Assembly: GCA_944320675.1 (NCBI GenBank) | Contig: CALUIJ010000066.1 | Span: 1-59,800 of the forward strand | From: an uncultured Prevotella sp. | GTDB lineage: Bacteria; Bacteroidota; Bacteroidia; Bacteroidales; Bacteroidaceae | Length of the DNA stretch: 59,800 nt | Direction: 5' to 3' | In this document: positions 7,677 through 15,980 of the stretch, piece after piece | Position numbering within the stretch: position 1 is the first letter of the stretch | How the letters are laid out: each line of letters opens with the position of its first letter | Translations under genes and position numbers: made by a program | Notes under the pieces: model-generated | The model's database searches: none | What the model saw: the letters and a program-made list of their open reading frames with translations, nothing else | What the model was told of the DNA's origin: nothing

Positions 7677-8994
7677 TGGGGAGGAACGCTCAGTACTGGT
7701 TAAAAAGAATATAGCCGGTTCTGTCCTGATTAAAGGGTGGAGTTGTATTGTCCAATTATTATTAGTGCCTGTTACGCTCGGCTGTTTGAATCAGTATGAA
7801 TATGGCATTTGGTTGACGATAAGTTCCATCCTGTTATGGGTCGACCAGTTTGACATCGGATTAGGCAACGGTTTAAGAAATAAATTGGCGGAAGCAATAG
7901 CAAGAAATGAGTTGGAACGGGCAAGGCGTTTAGTCAGCACAACGTTTGTTATGTTGATTCTAATAGTCGTGCCTATACTTTTGATTTCGTTATGGTTTGT
8001 TTATAACTTTGATTTAAATGCTTTTTTGAATATAGATGAAACTTATGTCTCCAATATCCGTGATGTATTGGTTGTCTCAGTTTCTTTGGTCGGGGCTACT
8101 TTCATATTTAAATTTATCGGCAATGTTTATTTAGCCCTGCAACTTCCGGCTATAAATAATTTGTTGGTCGTGGCCGGCCAGACCTTATCCCTTGTAGGCA
8201 TATTTATATTGTCATTGTCAGGTAGGGAGGTGTCTTTGTTGGAGATAGCTTGTGTTTATACAGTTTCTCCATTATTGGTATATGTGGCTTCTTATCCTTT
8301 GACCTTTACAAGGTATAAGTATTTGCGGCCGTCGTTATGTCTCTTTGATAAGAAAGAGCTTGATGGCTTGTTTTCCTTAGGAATCAAGTTTTTTTTTGTA
8401 CAAATAGCAGGGCTTGTTATTTTTGCGACATCTAATATTTTGATTTCACGTTTGCTTTCCCCTGCTGACGTTACCCCGTATCAGATATCTTATAAATATT
8501 TTAGCTTGACGATAATGCTGTTTACTTTAATAGCGGCACCGTTATGGTCGGCTACGACCGATGCTTATACAAAAGGTGATTGGGAGTGGATAAAACGCAT
8601 GATGAATAAAATGAAAAAAGTTATGATAGCTTTTTTTGTCTTGTTAGGTGTCATGTTTGCCGTATCAGGTTTGGTTTATCATGTATGGATTGGTAATGAA
8701 GTGGAAATAAGTTATATGCTTTCATTTCTAATGGCTTTATATATGGCTTTACTCATCTTTAGTACATGCTATTCAAACATTCTTTTCGGGATAGGAAAAA
8801 TCCGCGTAATAACGGTTGTTACGGTTCTTGAAGCGGTTGTTTATATACCTTTAGCGATATTTCTAGGATATAAAGTGGGACTTTATGGTATAGTTATAGC
8901 ACTTATTTTGGTTAATTTGCTGTGCGCTGTTTGCAATAAGATTCAATTTGATAAGTTGTCGGCAGGTACGGCCCATGGTATATGGGATAAATAG
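7651..8994 (+). CDS. Wzx-type oligosaccharide flippase
   Basis: This 447-residue polytopic membrane protein of the MATE/MOP (polysaccharide transporter) type has about 12-14 hydrophobic segments. The N-terminal stretch GSVLIKGWSCIVQLLLVPV, followed by LNQYEYGIWLTISSILLW, is typical of Wzx proteins. It is expected to flip undecaprenyl-linked repeat units to the periplasmic face. The start at 7651 overlaps wzz by 26 bases; translation from there gives a basic N-terminus (MSFIRKIFNGEERSVLVKKN), which fits a cytoplasmic tail. The next gene begins 12 bases after the stop. As usual for Wzx, sequence conservation is low, so the call rests on topology, on the N-terminal segment and on the neighbours. 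Confidence 0.9.
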   Translation: MSFIRKIFNGEERSVLVKKNIAGSVLIKGWSCIVQLLLVPVTLGCLNQYEYGIWLTISSILLWVDQFDIGLGNGLRNKLAEAIARNELERARRLVSTTFVMLILIVVPILLISLWFVYNFDLNAFLNIDETYVSNIRDVLVVSVSLVGATFIFKFIGNVYLALQLPAINNLLVVAGQTLSLVGIFILSLSGREVSLLEIACVYTVSPLLVYVASYPLTFTRYKYLRPSLCLFDKKELDGLFSLGIKFFFVQIAGLVIFATSNILISRLLSPADVTPYQISYKYFSLTIMLFTLIAAPLWSATTDAYTKGDWEWIKRMMNKMKKVMIAFFVLLGVMFAVSGLVYHVWIGNEVEISYMLSFLMALYMALLIFSTCYSNILFGIGKIRVITVVTVLEAVVYIPLAIFLGYKVGLYGIVIALILVNLLCAVCNKIQFDKLSAGTAHGIWDK

Positions 8995-9006
8995 GAAAGT
9001 TGGAAA

Positions 9007-10215
9007 ATGCTTGTAAATGTAATTATACTTATATTTATTTTTATCGGGCTGTTGGCGCTTTTTCTTCTATCGCCAAAATTTTGTCCTTATATGCCTGGGC
9101 GTCAGATATTCTCGCCGTGGAATACAACGCTTATTGTATGGATCGTAACACTTTCTCTTTATGTCATGGTGCATAAAGAGCTTTACGCCATATCTTCACA
9201 GTTTGTTTATGGCATAACGATATGGGTCTTTACTTTTGCGTTCTCTTCTATTGTCTCATTTATATTTTTCCCTGCATATAAGAAAGACTCATGGGTCGTT
9301 TGTGAGAAGAATGTAGACATAATTACAATAATTGCATTAATACTTGTTCCTTTTGCCGTTTATAAGGCGGTACAACATGCCATGCTGATAGGATCGCCCG
9401 AGGATTTGTTCTTAACGTTGAGGGAACAAGCTATTGATCCGGAGGAAAACCAACTTGGAATAGTAAAGTATTTTGTTTATGTAATAAATGTTCTTCTTAT
9501 CGTCGAGGTAAGCCGCAACAAGATAAGGAAGTGGCGTTTGCTTTTAGTCTTGGCCTTATGCTTGTTGTTCTTTATTGCAACAATGGGAAAGATGACATTG
9601 TTCATGTACATATTCACAAGTCTTTACCTTCTTTATGAAAGTAAGAAGATTTCGTTGAAACCAATATTTTACTGTTGCTTGTTTTTTGTAGTCTTGGTTC
9701 CGGTAATGTTTCTCCTAAGGGGCGGTTCTGAGACAGAGACGGACGGCGAAGTCGTCGGGAACTTGTTGATAATATATACGGTAACTTCCATCATTGCGTT
9801 TGGCTACTTGACACCGAATTCTTCCACGATGTGGGGTGAATCAACGTTGAGGTTCTTTTATGGATTGTTGGATTCCTTAGGCATAAATGTTGGAACTCCG
9901 CCTCCCATAGTCCAAGAGTTTTGCAACACTCCGCTGCCTACTAATGTTTATACTGTGATGTCTTCATATTTTAAGGATTTCGGTTTTACTGGCATCTTCG
10001 TATTTGCGTTAATCGAAGGATTGGTTATCGGCGCTATGTACAAGCAGTCTAAGACTGGTAATAACTTAATGATGTATCTTTATGCTTATATCTTCACATA
10101 TTTGGTAACTCAATTTGTAGACGAACAGATATTCCAAGGTCTGTCCTCGATTATTCAAATGGCGATACTGATTTTAATCTGCCATGTGAAATTTAGTTAT
10201 AGCAAGAAAGAATAA
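9007..10215 (+). CDS. Wzy-like oligosaccharide repeat-unit polymerase
   Basis: This 402-residue protein has about eleven hydrophobic segments and one larger external loop (about residues 240-320, with GGSETETDGEV and NSSTMWGESTLRFFYGLLDS). That topology is the usual one for O-antigen or capsule polymerases (Wzy), which join flipped repeat units at the periplasmic face. Sequence motifs of this family are weak, so the assignment rests on topology and on its position between the flippase and the glycosyltransferases. An EpsG-like polymerase is the alternative and would mean the same role. It starts 12 bases after wzx, and the next gene starts 16 bases after its stop. Confidence 0.82.
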   Translation: MLVNVIILIFIFIGLLALFLLSPKFCPYMPGRQIFSPWNTTLIVWIVTLSLYVMVHKELYAISSQFVYGITIWVFTFAFSSIVSFIFFPAYKKDSWVVCEKNVDIITIIALILVPFAVYKAVQHAMLIGSPEDLFLTLREQAIDPEENQLGIVKYFVYVINVLLIVEVSRNKIRKWRLLLVLALCLLFFIATMGKMTLFMYIFTSLYLLYESKKISLKPIFYCCLFFVVLVPVMFLLRGGSETETDGEVVGNLLIIYTVTSIIAFGYLTPNSSTMWGESTLRFFYGLLDSLGINVGTPPPIVQEFCNTPLPTNVYTVMSSYFKDFGFTGIFVFALIEGLVIGAMYKQSKTGNNLMMYLYAYIFTYLVTQFVDEQIFQGLSSIIQMAILILICHVKFSYSKKE

Positions 10216-10231
10216 GTTGTAGAATATATAA

Positions 10232-11071
10232 ATGGAACAAGATAAAAGTAGGCGTGAGGGAATTGTATGTGCCGTAGTAATTTACGGCACAAAATTCACG
10301 CATTGTGAAGTTTACCGGACATTTGTCAAGGACAACCTTGACACGTTGGACTGTTTGTTTGTATTTGACAATTCTCCGATAAGCATGCATGAGGATGTGA
10401 AGCTGACAAAAGGTGAATATAAATATGTTTGGAACCCGTCAAACCCTTGTTTGTCAGATAATTACAATCAGGCGGCCAAGTACGCTCATGATAATGGATA
10501 TGGTTGGATTCTGCTTTTAGACCAGGACACGTCTTTCCCGAAAAATGCGTATCACATTTATGCGAACGCAATGGTTCATCATCCGAATATAGGAATGTTC
10601 GTTCCGATACATAAAATAGCCCAAGGTAAGTGTTTGTCTCCGGTAAACTCGTTGCGTCCATCTTGCTGTATTGTCAGGCAAGGCGTATTTAGTTTGGATG
10701 ACTTTGATGTCATTAATAGTGGAATGTTGGTCAAAGTCGACGATTTTATACAGGCAGGAGGGTATAAGTCAGACGTAAACTTGGATTTCTCCGATTTCCA
10801 ATTTATTGAGCGTTATAAGACAGTTAATGACAAGGCTGTTGCCTTGGATGTCGTATGTGTCCAAAATTTCTCAAATGAGGAGACCGACAGGAATAAATTA
10901 TTGGACAGGTTTAGGATTTATTGCAGTAATGTATTGAATTTTGAGTTTTATAGTAATAAAACAAGATGGAAGATCGTCTATCTTGTGTGTAAGCATACGG
11001 TTGCATTGTCTTTAAGGTGTAAGTCTTTAAGGCCTGTTTTTATATTGTTGGGTAAGATTATAAACAAATGA
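10232..11071 (+). CDS. Family 2 glycosyltransferase (rhamnosyltransferase-like)
   Basis: This 279-residue GT-A fold transferase has an N-terminal nucleotide-binding region (CAVVIYGTKFTHCEVY and LFVFDNSP) and a metal-binding motif LLLDQDTSF near residue 94. The DQD form of the DxD motif and the N-rich approach (WNPSNPCLSDNYNQAAKYAH) recall RfbF-like rhamnosyltransferases. It should add one sugar to the lipid-linked repeat unit on the cytoplasmic side. The stop overlaps the next start by ATGA, so these two transferases are probably translated together. Donor and linkage cannot be deduced. Confidence 0.88.
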   Translation: MEQDKSRREGIVCAVVIYGTKFTHCEVYRTFVKDNLDTLDCLFVFDNSPISMHEDVKLTKGEYKYVWNPSNPCLSDNYNQAAKYAHDNGYGWILLLDQDTSFPKNAYHIYANAMVHHPNIGMFVPIHKIAQGKCLSPVNSLRPSCCIVRQGVFSLDDFDVINSGMLVKVDDFIQAGGYKSDVNLDFSDFQFIERYKTVNDKAVALDVVCVQNFSNEETDRNKLLDRFRIYCSNVLNFEFYSNKTRWKIVYLVCKHTVALSLRCKSLRPVFILLGKIINK

Positions 11072-11787
11072 AAATGACAAAGATCTCAGTTTGCATAGCT
11101 ACGTATAATGGCGGAAAATATATCAAAGAACAGCTTGTTTCCATATTAGGGCAAATCGGCGTGGATGATGAAGTAATAGTTTCAGACGACGGTTCTTCCG
11201 ACGCGACATTGTCGATAATCAAAAGTTTGGATGACGATAGGATAAAGTTGGTGGATGGACCTCATTTAGGATCGCCTACCAGGAATTTTGAGAATGCCTT
11301 ACGCCATGCTGTAGGTGATATCGTTTTCCTGGCGGATCAAGATGACGTATGGCTGGAAAACAAAGTTGCCGTTTGCATGAAACATCTTCAAGTGTGCGAC
11401 TGCGTGGTAAGTGACGCTATTGTAACCGATGTGAATTTAAGGACAACGCACGATTCCTTTTTCGGCTTGAATAATACGAAAGAGGGGCTGCTCTATAATC
11501 TTTTAATTAAGAATGGTTATCTTGGGTGTTGTATGGCATTTAAGCGTAAGGTGTTAGGCAAGGCTTTGCCTTTCCCTGATAAAACACCGATGCATGACAT
11601 TTGGATAGGTAATGTTGCCGCGTTTTATTTTAAGCTGACGTTTATTCCCGATAGGCTTATATATTTTCGGCGCCATGACCATAATAGTTCGTCAACCGCA
11701 AGGAAAAGTACTTACGGATTTTACGACAGGCTGATGTTCAGGCTGCATATTTGCCAAGGGTTGGTGGGTGCCATGGGCGGACATTGA
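11068..11787 (+). CDS. Family 2 glycosyltransferase
   Basis: This 239-residue GT2 enzyme contains KISVCIATYNGGKYIKEQL at the N-terminus, VIVSDDGSSD as the nucleotide-binding acidic motif (about residues 36-45) and FLADQDDVW as the metal-binding motif (about 88-96). An RRHDHNSS segment near residue 206 lies at the place where GT2 enzymes carry acceptor-site histidines. It overlaps the preceding GT gene by four bases. The spacer to the next gene is 42 bases. Its arrangement resembles the enzymes annotated as rhamnosyltransferases or alpha-L-Rha transferases in O-antigen loci, but the specificity is not readable. Confidence 0.88.
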   Translation: MKMTKISVCIATYNGGKYIKEQLVSILGQIGVDDEVIVSDDGSSDATLSIIKSLDDDRIKLVDGPHLGSPTRNFENALRHAVGDIVFLADQDDVWLENKVAVCMKHLQVCDCVVSDAIVTDVNLRTTHDSFFGLNNTKEGLLYNLLIKNGYLGCCMAFKRKVLGKALPFPDKTPMHDIWIGNVAAFYFKLTFIPDRLIYFRRHDHNSSSTARKSTYGFYDRLMFRLHICQGLVGAMGGH

Positions 11788-11829
11788 CTTATGTTTTTCA
11801 ATTAGTTGTTACCATAATGGGGATATTTT

Positions 11830-12603
11830 ATGAAAGTGTCGATTATAACAGCCGCTTTTAACAGTGCTTCAACAATATCGGATACAATAGATTCCGTTTT
11901 AAGGCAGACCTATAAAGATATTGAGTATTGGGTGATTGACGGCGGGTCTTCTGATGAGACTTTGAAAATTGTACGTGGGTACATTCCCAAATTCAATGGG
12001 CGTCTCCATTACATTACAGAAAAGGATAATGGGATTTATGATGCCATGAATAAAGGTATAAGAATGTGTACGGGCGACGTTGTCGGCATTCTTAATTCGG
12101 ATGATTATTTTACGGATTCCACTGTTGTCGAGAATATTGTTTCCAATTTTTCCCGTGATAATAAGATCGATGCCGTTTATGGCGATATTCATTTCATCCA
12201 TGACGCAGAACCTGATGTTGTCGTCAGGTATTATTCGTCGGCCATGTTCCGTCCATTTTGGCTTAGGTTCGGTTTTATGCCGGCCCATCCGTCGTTTTAT
12301 GTGAAACGCGATGTCTACGAGAAAAACGGCTTGTATTCTTTAGATTACAAGATTGCCGCGGATTATGATATGATGGTACGCCTTTTCCATAAAGTGAAAA
12401 TTAATGCTGTTTATATAAAGAAAGATTTTGTGACAATGCGTACCGGGGGATTGAGCACTAAAAACATCCACAATAGGTTATTGATAACAAAAGAGGACGT
12501 TAAGGCTTGTCGAAGATATGGGCTATATACTAATATCTTATTTATTTCAATGAAATATTTGTATAAGATATTTGAGTTTAAAAGCTTTAATATGAAGAAA
12601 TGA
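11830..12603 (+). CDS. Family 2 glycosyltransferase (WcaA-like)
   Basis: This 257-residue GT2 enzyme shows all standard blocks: MKVSIITAAFNSASTISDTI, then VIDGGSSDET, then EKDNGIYDAMNKGIRMCTGD and LNSDDYF as the metal-binding motif. DNGIYDAMNKGI is a hallmark of the branch that includes many colanic-acid and capsule transferases. It is the last gene of the polysaccharide locus. The hairpin at 12636-12664 ends the operon, 33 bases downstream, and also ends hisB from the other side. With the initiating transferase this makes four sugar-adding enzymes, which would suit a repeat unit of about four residues if none acts twice; that is inference. Confidence 0.9.
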   Translation: MKVSIITAAFNSASTISDTIDSVLRQTYKDIEYWVIDGGSSDETLKIVRGYIPKFNGRLHYITEKDNGIYDAMNKGIRMCTGDVVGILNSDDYFTDSTVVENIVSNFSRDNKIDAVYGDIHFIHDAEPDVVVRYYSSAMFRPFWLRFGFMPAHPSFYVKRDVYEKNGLYSLDYKIAADYDMMVRLFHKVKINAVYIKKDFVTMRTGGLSTKNIHNRLLITKEDVKACRRYGLYTNILFISMKYLYKIFEFKSFNMKK

Positions 12604-12635
12604 ACATGTTGGCCTTCATGATGGTTTTATGAAAT

Positions 12636-12664
12636 AAAGGGCGCGCTGTTACAGCGCGCCCTTT
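12636..12664. terminator. Perfect bidirectional hairpin overlapping the hisB stop codon
   Basis: AAAGGGCGCGCTG (12636-12648) and CAGCGCGCCCTTT (12652-12664) form a perfect 13-bp stem with a three-base loop TTA. The loop is the complement of the hisB TAA stop. The stem has A-runs and T-runs at its foot on both strands, so it can terminate the polysaccharide operon and hisB, which converge here. Confidence 0.85.
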
Positions 12665-13716
12665 GTCGTAGGTAGTTCGTAGTGGTATATGTCACGTTTA
12701 ACGGCCATGCGGAGCGAGCGGGCCAATGCTTTGAATATGCCTTCTATCTTATGGTGCTCGTTTTGTCCTTCGGCCTTGATGTTGAGGTTCATGCGCGCTG
12801 CGTCGCTAAGGCTTTTGAAGAAGTGCGGGAACATTTCGGTCGGCATGCCGCCGATTTTCTCGCGTTTGAATTCCGCGTCCCATACCAGCCATGGGCGTCC
12901 TCCGAAGTCGAGAGCCACATGGCATAGGCTGTCATCCATGGGCAGGCAGTAGCCGTAACGCTCTATGCCGCGCTTGTCGCCGAGTGCCTTCAGCAGGCAT
13001 TCGCCGAGTGCCAGGGCCGTGTCTTCTATTGTATGGTGTTCGTCAACGTCAAGGTCGCCTGATGCGTGTATGGTGAGGTCCATCATTCCATGGCGGCCAA
13101 TTTGTTCCAGCATGTGGTCGAAAAAGCCAATACCTGTTGAAATGTCGCAACGCCCCGTGCCGTCAACATTCACGGAAACATATATGTCGGTTTCTTTTGT
13201 CGTCCTTTTCACTTCGGCTAAGCGTTCGCCGGCAAAAAGTATCTCGGTTATCTTGTCCCAAGTCATGCCGCCGCGTCCCAGTATGAGGGCATGGCAACCA
13301 AGGTTTTCCGCCAACTGCCTGTCTGTTTCACGGTCGCCGATTACATAGCTTCCTTTTATGTCATACTTAGGATCGTCGATGTATTTCCTTAGCATGCCTG
13401 TGCCCGGTTTTCGGCAAGGGTGGTTGTCTTCCGGAAAATGGCGGTCGATTAGTATGTCGTCGAATGTTATGCCTTCGCCTTCCAGGGTTTGCAGGATGAA
13501 GTTGTGTACCGGCCAGAATGTGTCTTCCGGAAAACTGCTTGTGCCGAGGCCGTCTTGGTTGCTCACCATGACGAAACCGAAGTCAAGGTTCGAGCGTATG
13601 AACGAGAGGTTCTTGAACACGCCTTTCGTGAACTTCAGTTTGCTGAACGAGTCTACTTGCTCGTCGTGTGGCTCTTCCACGATTGTTCCGTCGCGGTCAA
13701 TGAAAAGGAGTCGCAT
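12649..13716 (-). CDS. hisB: Bifunctional histidinol-phosphatase / imidazoleglycerol-phosphate dehydratase
   Basis: This 355-residue fusion enzyme catalyses two steps of histidine synthesis. The N-terminal HAD phosphatase (residues 1-165) has the DRDGT motif at 7-11 and GDRETD near 128-133. The C-terminal dehydratase has [29 protein letters not shown] and [17 protein letters not shown], the histidine-rich manganese sites. The four zinc ligands of E. coli HisB-N (C, H, C, C) correspond here to D91, H93, H99 and C101, so two cysteines are replaced. The last codons lie in the stem of the terminator at 12636-12664. It lies 16 bases behind an upstream membrane-protein gene and is presumably expressed from that gene's promoter. 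No other his genes are in the window. Confidence 0.96.
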   Translation of the reverse strand: MRLLFIDRDGTIVEEPHDEQVDSFSKLKFTKGVFKNLSFIRSNLDFGFVMVSNQDGLGTSSFPEDTFWPVHNFILQTLEGEGITFDDILIDRHFPEDNHPCRKPGTGMLRKYIDDPKYDIKGSYVIGDRETDRQLAENLGCHALILGRGGMTWDKITEILFAGERLAEVKRTTKETDIYVSVNVDGTGRCDISTGIGFFDHMLEQIGRHGMMDLTIHASGDLDVDEHHTIEDTALALGECLLKALGDKRGIERYGYCLPMDDSLCHVALDFGGRPWLVWDAEFKREKIGGMPTEMFPHFFKSLSDAARMNLNIKAEGQNEHHKIEGIFKALARSLRMAVKRDIYHYELPTTKGAL

Positions 13717-13732
13717 GATGGTAGTGGTTTTG

Positions 13733-14635
13733 TCAGGGTTGGTTTATCCGGTTTACGTTTAATTCCTTCTTGGCTTCATTTTTCTCTTTTTCCCTTGTCT
13801 CTATGCTGCCGTAGAGGAAGTAGCATACGAAAACTGTGAAAATGCTGATGTACGACAATATGAATATGGTCATTGCGAATACGACAATCTGTATGGCCGT
13901 GAAGTATGAGGGCAGGCCGGTTGGGTCGCCAAGGAAATTCACTCCGTAGACGGACAGCATGTTGGCCGCCATGACGATGAACATCGGTATTGAGACAAGC
14001 GTGGCGCATACCGCGACGCAAAGCATGGCGAGGAATAAGGCTATGAAAATCAGTCCCCAATGGCGCAGGCCCGTTGCGTACGACTTGAATATGATTTTGC
14101 GCAGCTTGCTTTCAGGTTCCATCATATACTTCATGGCTACGTAAACATAAGGAAGCATCATGAAGGCGATGACCAGCGACGCTGCGCCGAACGCCATTAA
14201 CATAGGTTGCAGCCGGGTAAGGTCGGCCGGTTGTTGTGTAGTGACCACGGCGTAAGTCACCCCTGCGTACAAAAGGCCGACTATCAGGTAAAAGCCTATA
14301 TAGCACATCGCCAGGTTGGCGCATCTTGCGAGGTTCCATTTCATAGGCCTGCCGTTGATGAGGAACATCACCCTTGCGTAGTATGCTATTTCCGCCCCGA
14401 GCATGATTAATGACAATATGCCGATGCTGATGTTAAGCGCCGTGTTGCCGCCGTAAAGCATTGCGTGGAGGTAAAGCGAGACATACACTGACGCTACGAC
14501 GGCCAACACCGTGCAAAATATCCATGTACGGCCGAAGATGGCCCGGATGTTGTCGAATAGCATTTTGTTGGCCTCTGACAGGCATGCTGTATAACTGCGG
14601 CTTTTGCCTATTGCGGCTTGTTTGATATTTTCCAT
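13733..14635 (-). CDS. Polytopic membrane protein of unknown function
   Basis: This 300-residue protein has about six to seven hydrophobic helices (near residues 38-58, 68-86, 111-133, 145-170, 195-228 and 247-275). It has a basic, charged C-terminal tail ([18 protein letters not shown]). I recognise no enzyme motif or transporter signature. The pattern, with a soluble N-terminal stretch of about 30 residues then paired helices, is that of the generic integral membrane proteins annotated as hypothetical in Bacteroidales. It precedes hisB by 16 bases on the same strand, but a functional link to histidine synthesis is not implied. The promoter is probably the -7 box at 14734-14741. Confidence 0.75.
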   Translation of the reverse strand: MENIKQAAIGKSRSYTACLSEANKMLFDNIRAIFGRTWIFCTVLAVVASVYVSLYLHAMLYGGNTALNISIGILSLIMLGAEIAYYARVMFLINGRPMKWNLARCANLAMCYIGFYLIVGLLYAGVTYAVVTTQQPADLTRLQPMLMAFGAASLVIAFMMLPYVYVAMKYMMEPESKLRKIIFKSYATGLRHWGLIFIALFLAMLCVAVCATLVSIPMFIVMAANMLSVYGVNFLGDPTGLPSYFTAIQIVVFAMTIFILSYISIFTVFVCYFLYGSIETREKEKNEAKKELNVNRINQP

Positions 14636-14654
14636 GTTTGCGTTAGCTTTTATC

Positions 14655-14706
14655 TCGGGACGAGCATGTTAACGTGGCGGTTCCTCGCCGGTTCCCGGCG
14701 TCCCGA
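14655..14706 (-). promoter_or_regulatory. Stem-loop in the leader of the membrane-protein/hisB transcript
   Basis: TCGGGACG (14655-14662) pairs with CGTCCCGA (14699-14706), an 8-bp perfect stem over a 36-base loop. It lies between the -7 box at 14734 and the start codon at 14635, so it would form in the untranslated leader. Its role is unknown; it matches no riboswitch that I recognise. Confidence 0.35.
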
Positions 14707-14733
14707 TGGTTTCGTTTACCGTTGATTTTGCCA

Positions 14734-14741
14734 CAAAGGTA
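14734..14741 (-). promoter_or_regulatory. Bacteroidetes -7 box for membrane protein-hisB transcript
   Basis: CAAAGGTA on the plus strand reads TACCTTTG on the minus strand, an exact TAnnTTTG match, about 99 bases before the start at 14635. It is part of a divergent promoter pair with 14787-14794. Confidence 0.6.
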
Positions 14742-14786
14742 ACAATATTATCGTTAATACGGTTCCACGGTATGGATAAAAATTGC

Positions 14787-14794
14787 TAACTTTG
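14787..14794 (+). promoter_or_regulatory. Bacteroidetes -7 box for the Gfo/Idh oxidoreductase
   Basis: TAACTTTG is an exact TAnnTTTG match 37 bases before the start codon at 14832. It is the plus-strand half of a divergent promoter region. Confidence 0.65.
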
Positions 14795-14831
14795 CCTGCA
14801 AATAACAGAAATGCTTAAATGTTGAATAAAT

Positions 14832-15815
14832 ATGAAACTATTGAGATGGGGATTCATCGGATGCGGTGAGGTTACCGAGAAGAAGTCTGGTCCGGCCTTC
14901 AATCTTGTCGATGGGTCGAAGGTGGTGGCCGTAATGAGCCGCAATAAGGAGAAAGCCCGTTCATACGCCGAGCGGCACGACGTGAAGAAATGGTACACCG
15001 ACGCGCAAGAGCTGATCGACGATCCTGACGTCAACGCCGTCTACATAGCTACGCCGCCGTCGAGCCATGCCACGTTCGCCATATTGGCGATGCGTGCGGG
15101 CAAGCCGGTTTATGTGGAAAAGCCGTTGGCGGCTAATTACGACGACTGCACACGGGTTAACCGTGTCAGCGAACAGACGGGCGTGCCGTGCTTCGTCGCA
15201 TATTATAGAAGGTATTTGCCGTATTTCAGGAAAGTGAAGGACATTATCAGGCAGAAAACCATCGGCGACATAATGAACGTGCAGATACGCTTCTCCTGTC
15301 CGCCGCGCGACCTTGACTATTCAGCCGCAGGCTCCCTGCCGTGGCGGCTTCAGCCCGATATTGCCGGCGGAGGATATTTTTACGACTTGGCTCCGCATCA
15401 GCTGGATTTGTTGCAAGACTTGTTTGGTATTATAATTGAGGCTGAGGGCATGTGCGCCAACCGTGCAGGGCTTTATGCGGCCGAAGACAGCGTAAGTGCT
15501 TGTTTCCGCTTCGAGAACGGCCTGACCGGTAGCGGCTCATGGTGCTTCGCGGGGCACAAGTCGGCCAAGGAGGACAAGATTGAAGTGATCGGCGACAAAG
15601 GCATGCTGTGCTTCTCTGTTTTCAATTACGACCCTATACAGCTTGTTACGAGCGAAGGAACCACAAGCATAACCGTGCCGAACCCTGCTTACGTGCAATT
15701 GCCGCTGATAAAGAATGTCATCGAGGCGCTTCAAGGTTTTGGCACCTGTTCGTGTACAAGTATTTCGGCTACTCCCGTAAACTGGGTTATGGACAGGATT
15801 CTCGGGAAGTTTTGA
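14832..15815 (+). CDS. Gfo/Idh/MocA family NAD(P)-dependent oxidoreductase
   Basis: This 327-residue oxidoreductase has an N-terminal Rossmann fold (GFIGCGEVTEKKSGPAF, then VVAVMSRN) and the family motif EKPLAAN near residue 96, whose lysine is catalytic. A C-terminal substrate domain of the GFO_IDH_MocA type follows, with YFYDLAPHQLDLLQDLFG, where the His and Asp positions are expected. Such enzymes oxidise sugars, inositols or related polyols, or act in nucleotide-sugar pathways; the substrate cannot be read from the sequence. It has its own promoter at 14787-14794 and is followed by a repeat-rich spacer, so it is probably monocistronic. It is not obviously connected to the polysaccharide locus 2 kb away. 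Confidence 0.9.
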   Translation: MKLLRWGFIGCGEVTEKKSGPAFNLVDGSKVVAVMSRNKEKARSYAERHDVKKWYTDAQELIDDPDVNAVYIATPPSSHATFAILAMRAGKPVYVEKPLAANYDDCTRVNRVSEQTGVPCFVAYYRRYLPYFRKVKDIIRQKTIGDIMNVQIRFSCPPRDLDYSAAGSLPWRLQPDIAGGGYFYDLAPHQLDLLQDLFGIIIEAEGMCANRAGLYAAEDSVSACFRFENGLTGSGSWCFAGHKSAKEDKIEVIGDKGMLCFSVFNYDPIQLVTSEGTTSITVPNPAYVQLPLIKNVIEALQGFGTCSCTSISATPVNWVMDRILGKF

Positions 15816-15980
15816 TGTGTGGGGTCATAAGGTTTTACGGTTTGTGGTTGGCTGTGCATGAATGATTGTTGTTTTCATTGCTTTACAATTTCACACCATC
15901 CTGCATCACGACCTCACGACCGTAAAACCTCACGACCGTAAAACCTCATGACTGCAAAACCCTACGACAGTAAAACATTT
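15816..15980. repeat. Intergenic inverted-repeat spacer of iterated words (family 1)
   Basis: The left part (about 15820-15857) is G- and T-rich, with words such as GGTCATAAGGTTTTACGG. The right part (about 15908-15972) is C- and A-rich, with ACCTCACGACCGTAAAACC written twice in tandem and then a decayed version. The right part is complementary to the left, so the spacer can fold into a long imperfect hairpin. The same words fill the spacers at 16842-17016, 22665-22789 and 23336-23477. The open frame from 15948 that runs through the last copy is not coding; the DUF1460 signal peptide starts at 15981. Confidence 0.75.

Noticed and set aside
15948-15980. Upstream ATG for the DUF1460 gene
   Set aside because: It lies in the iterated-word spacer and would put eleven polar residues before the signal peptide.
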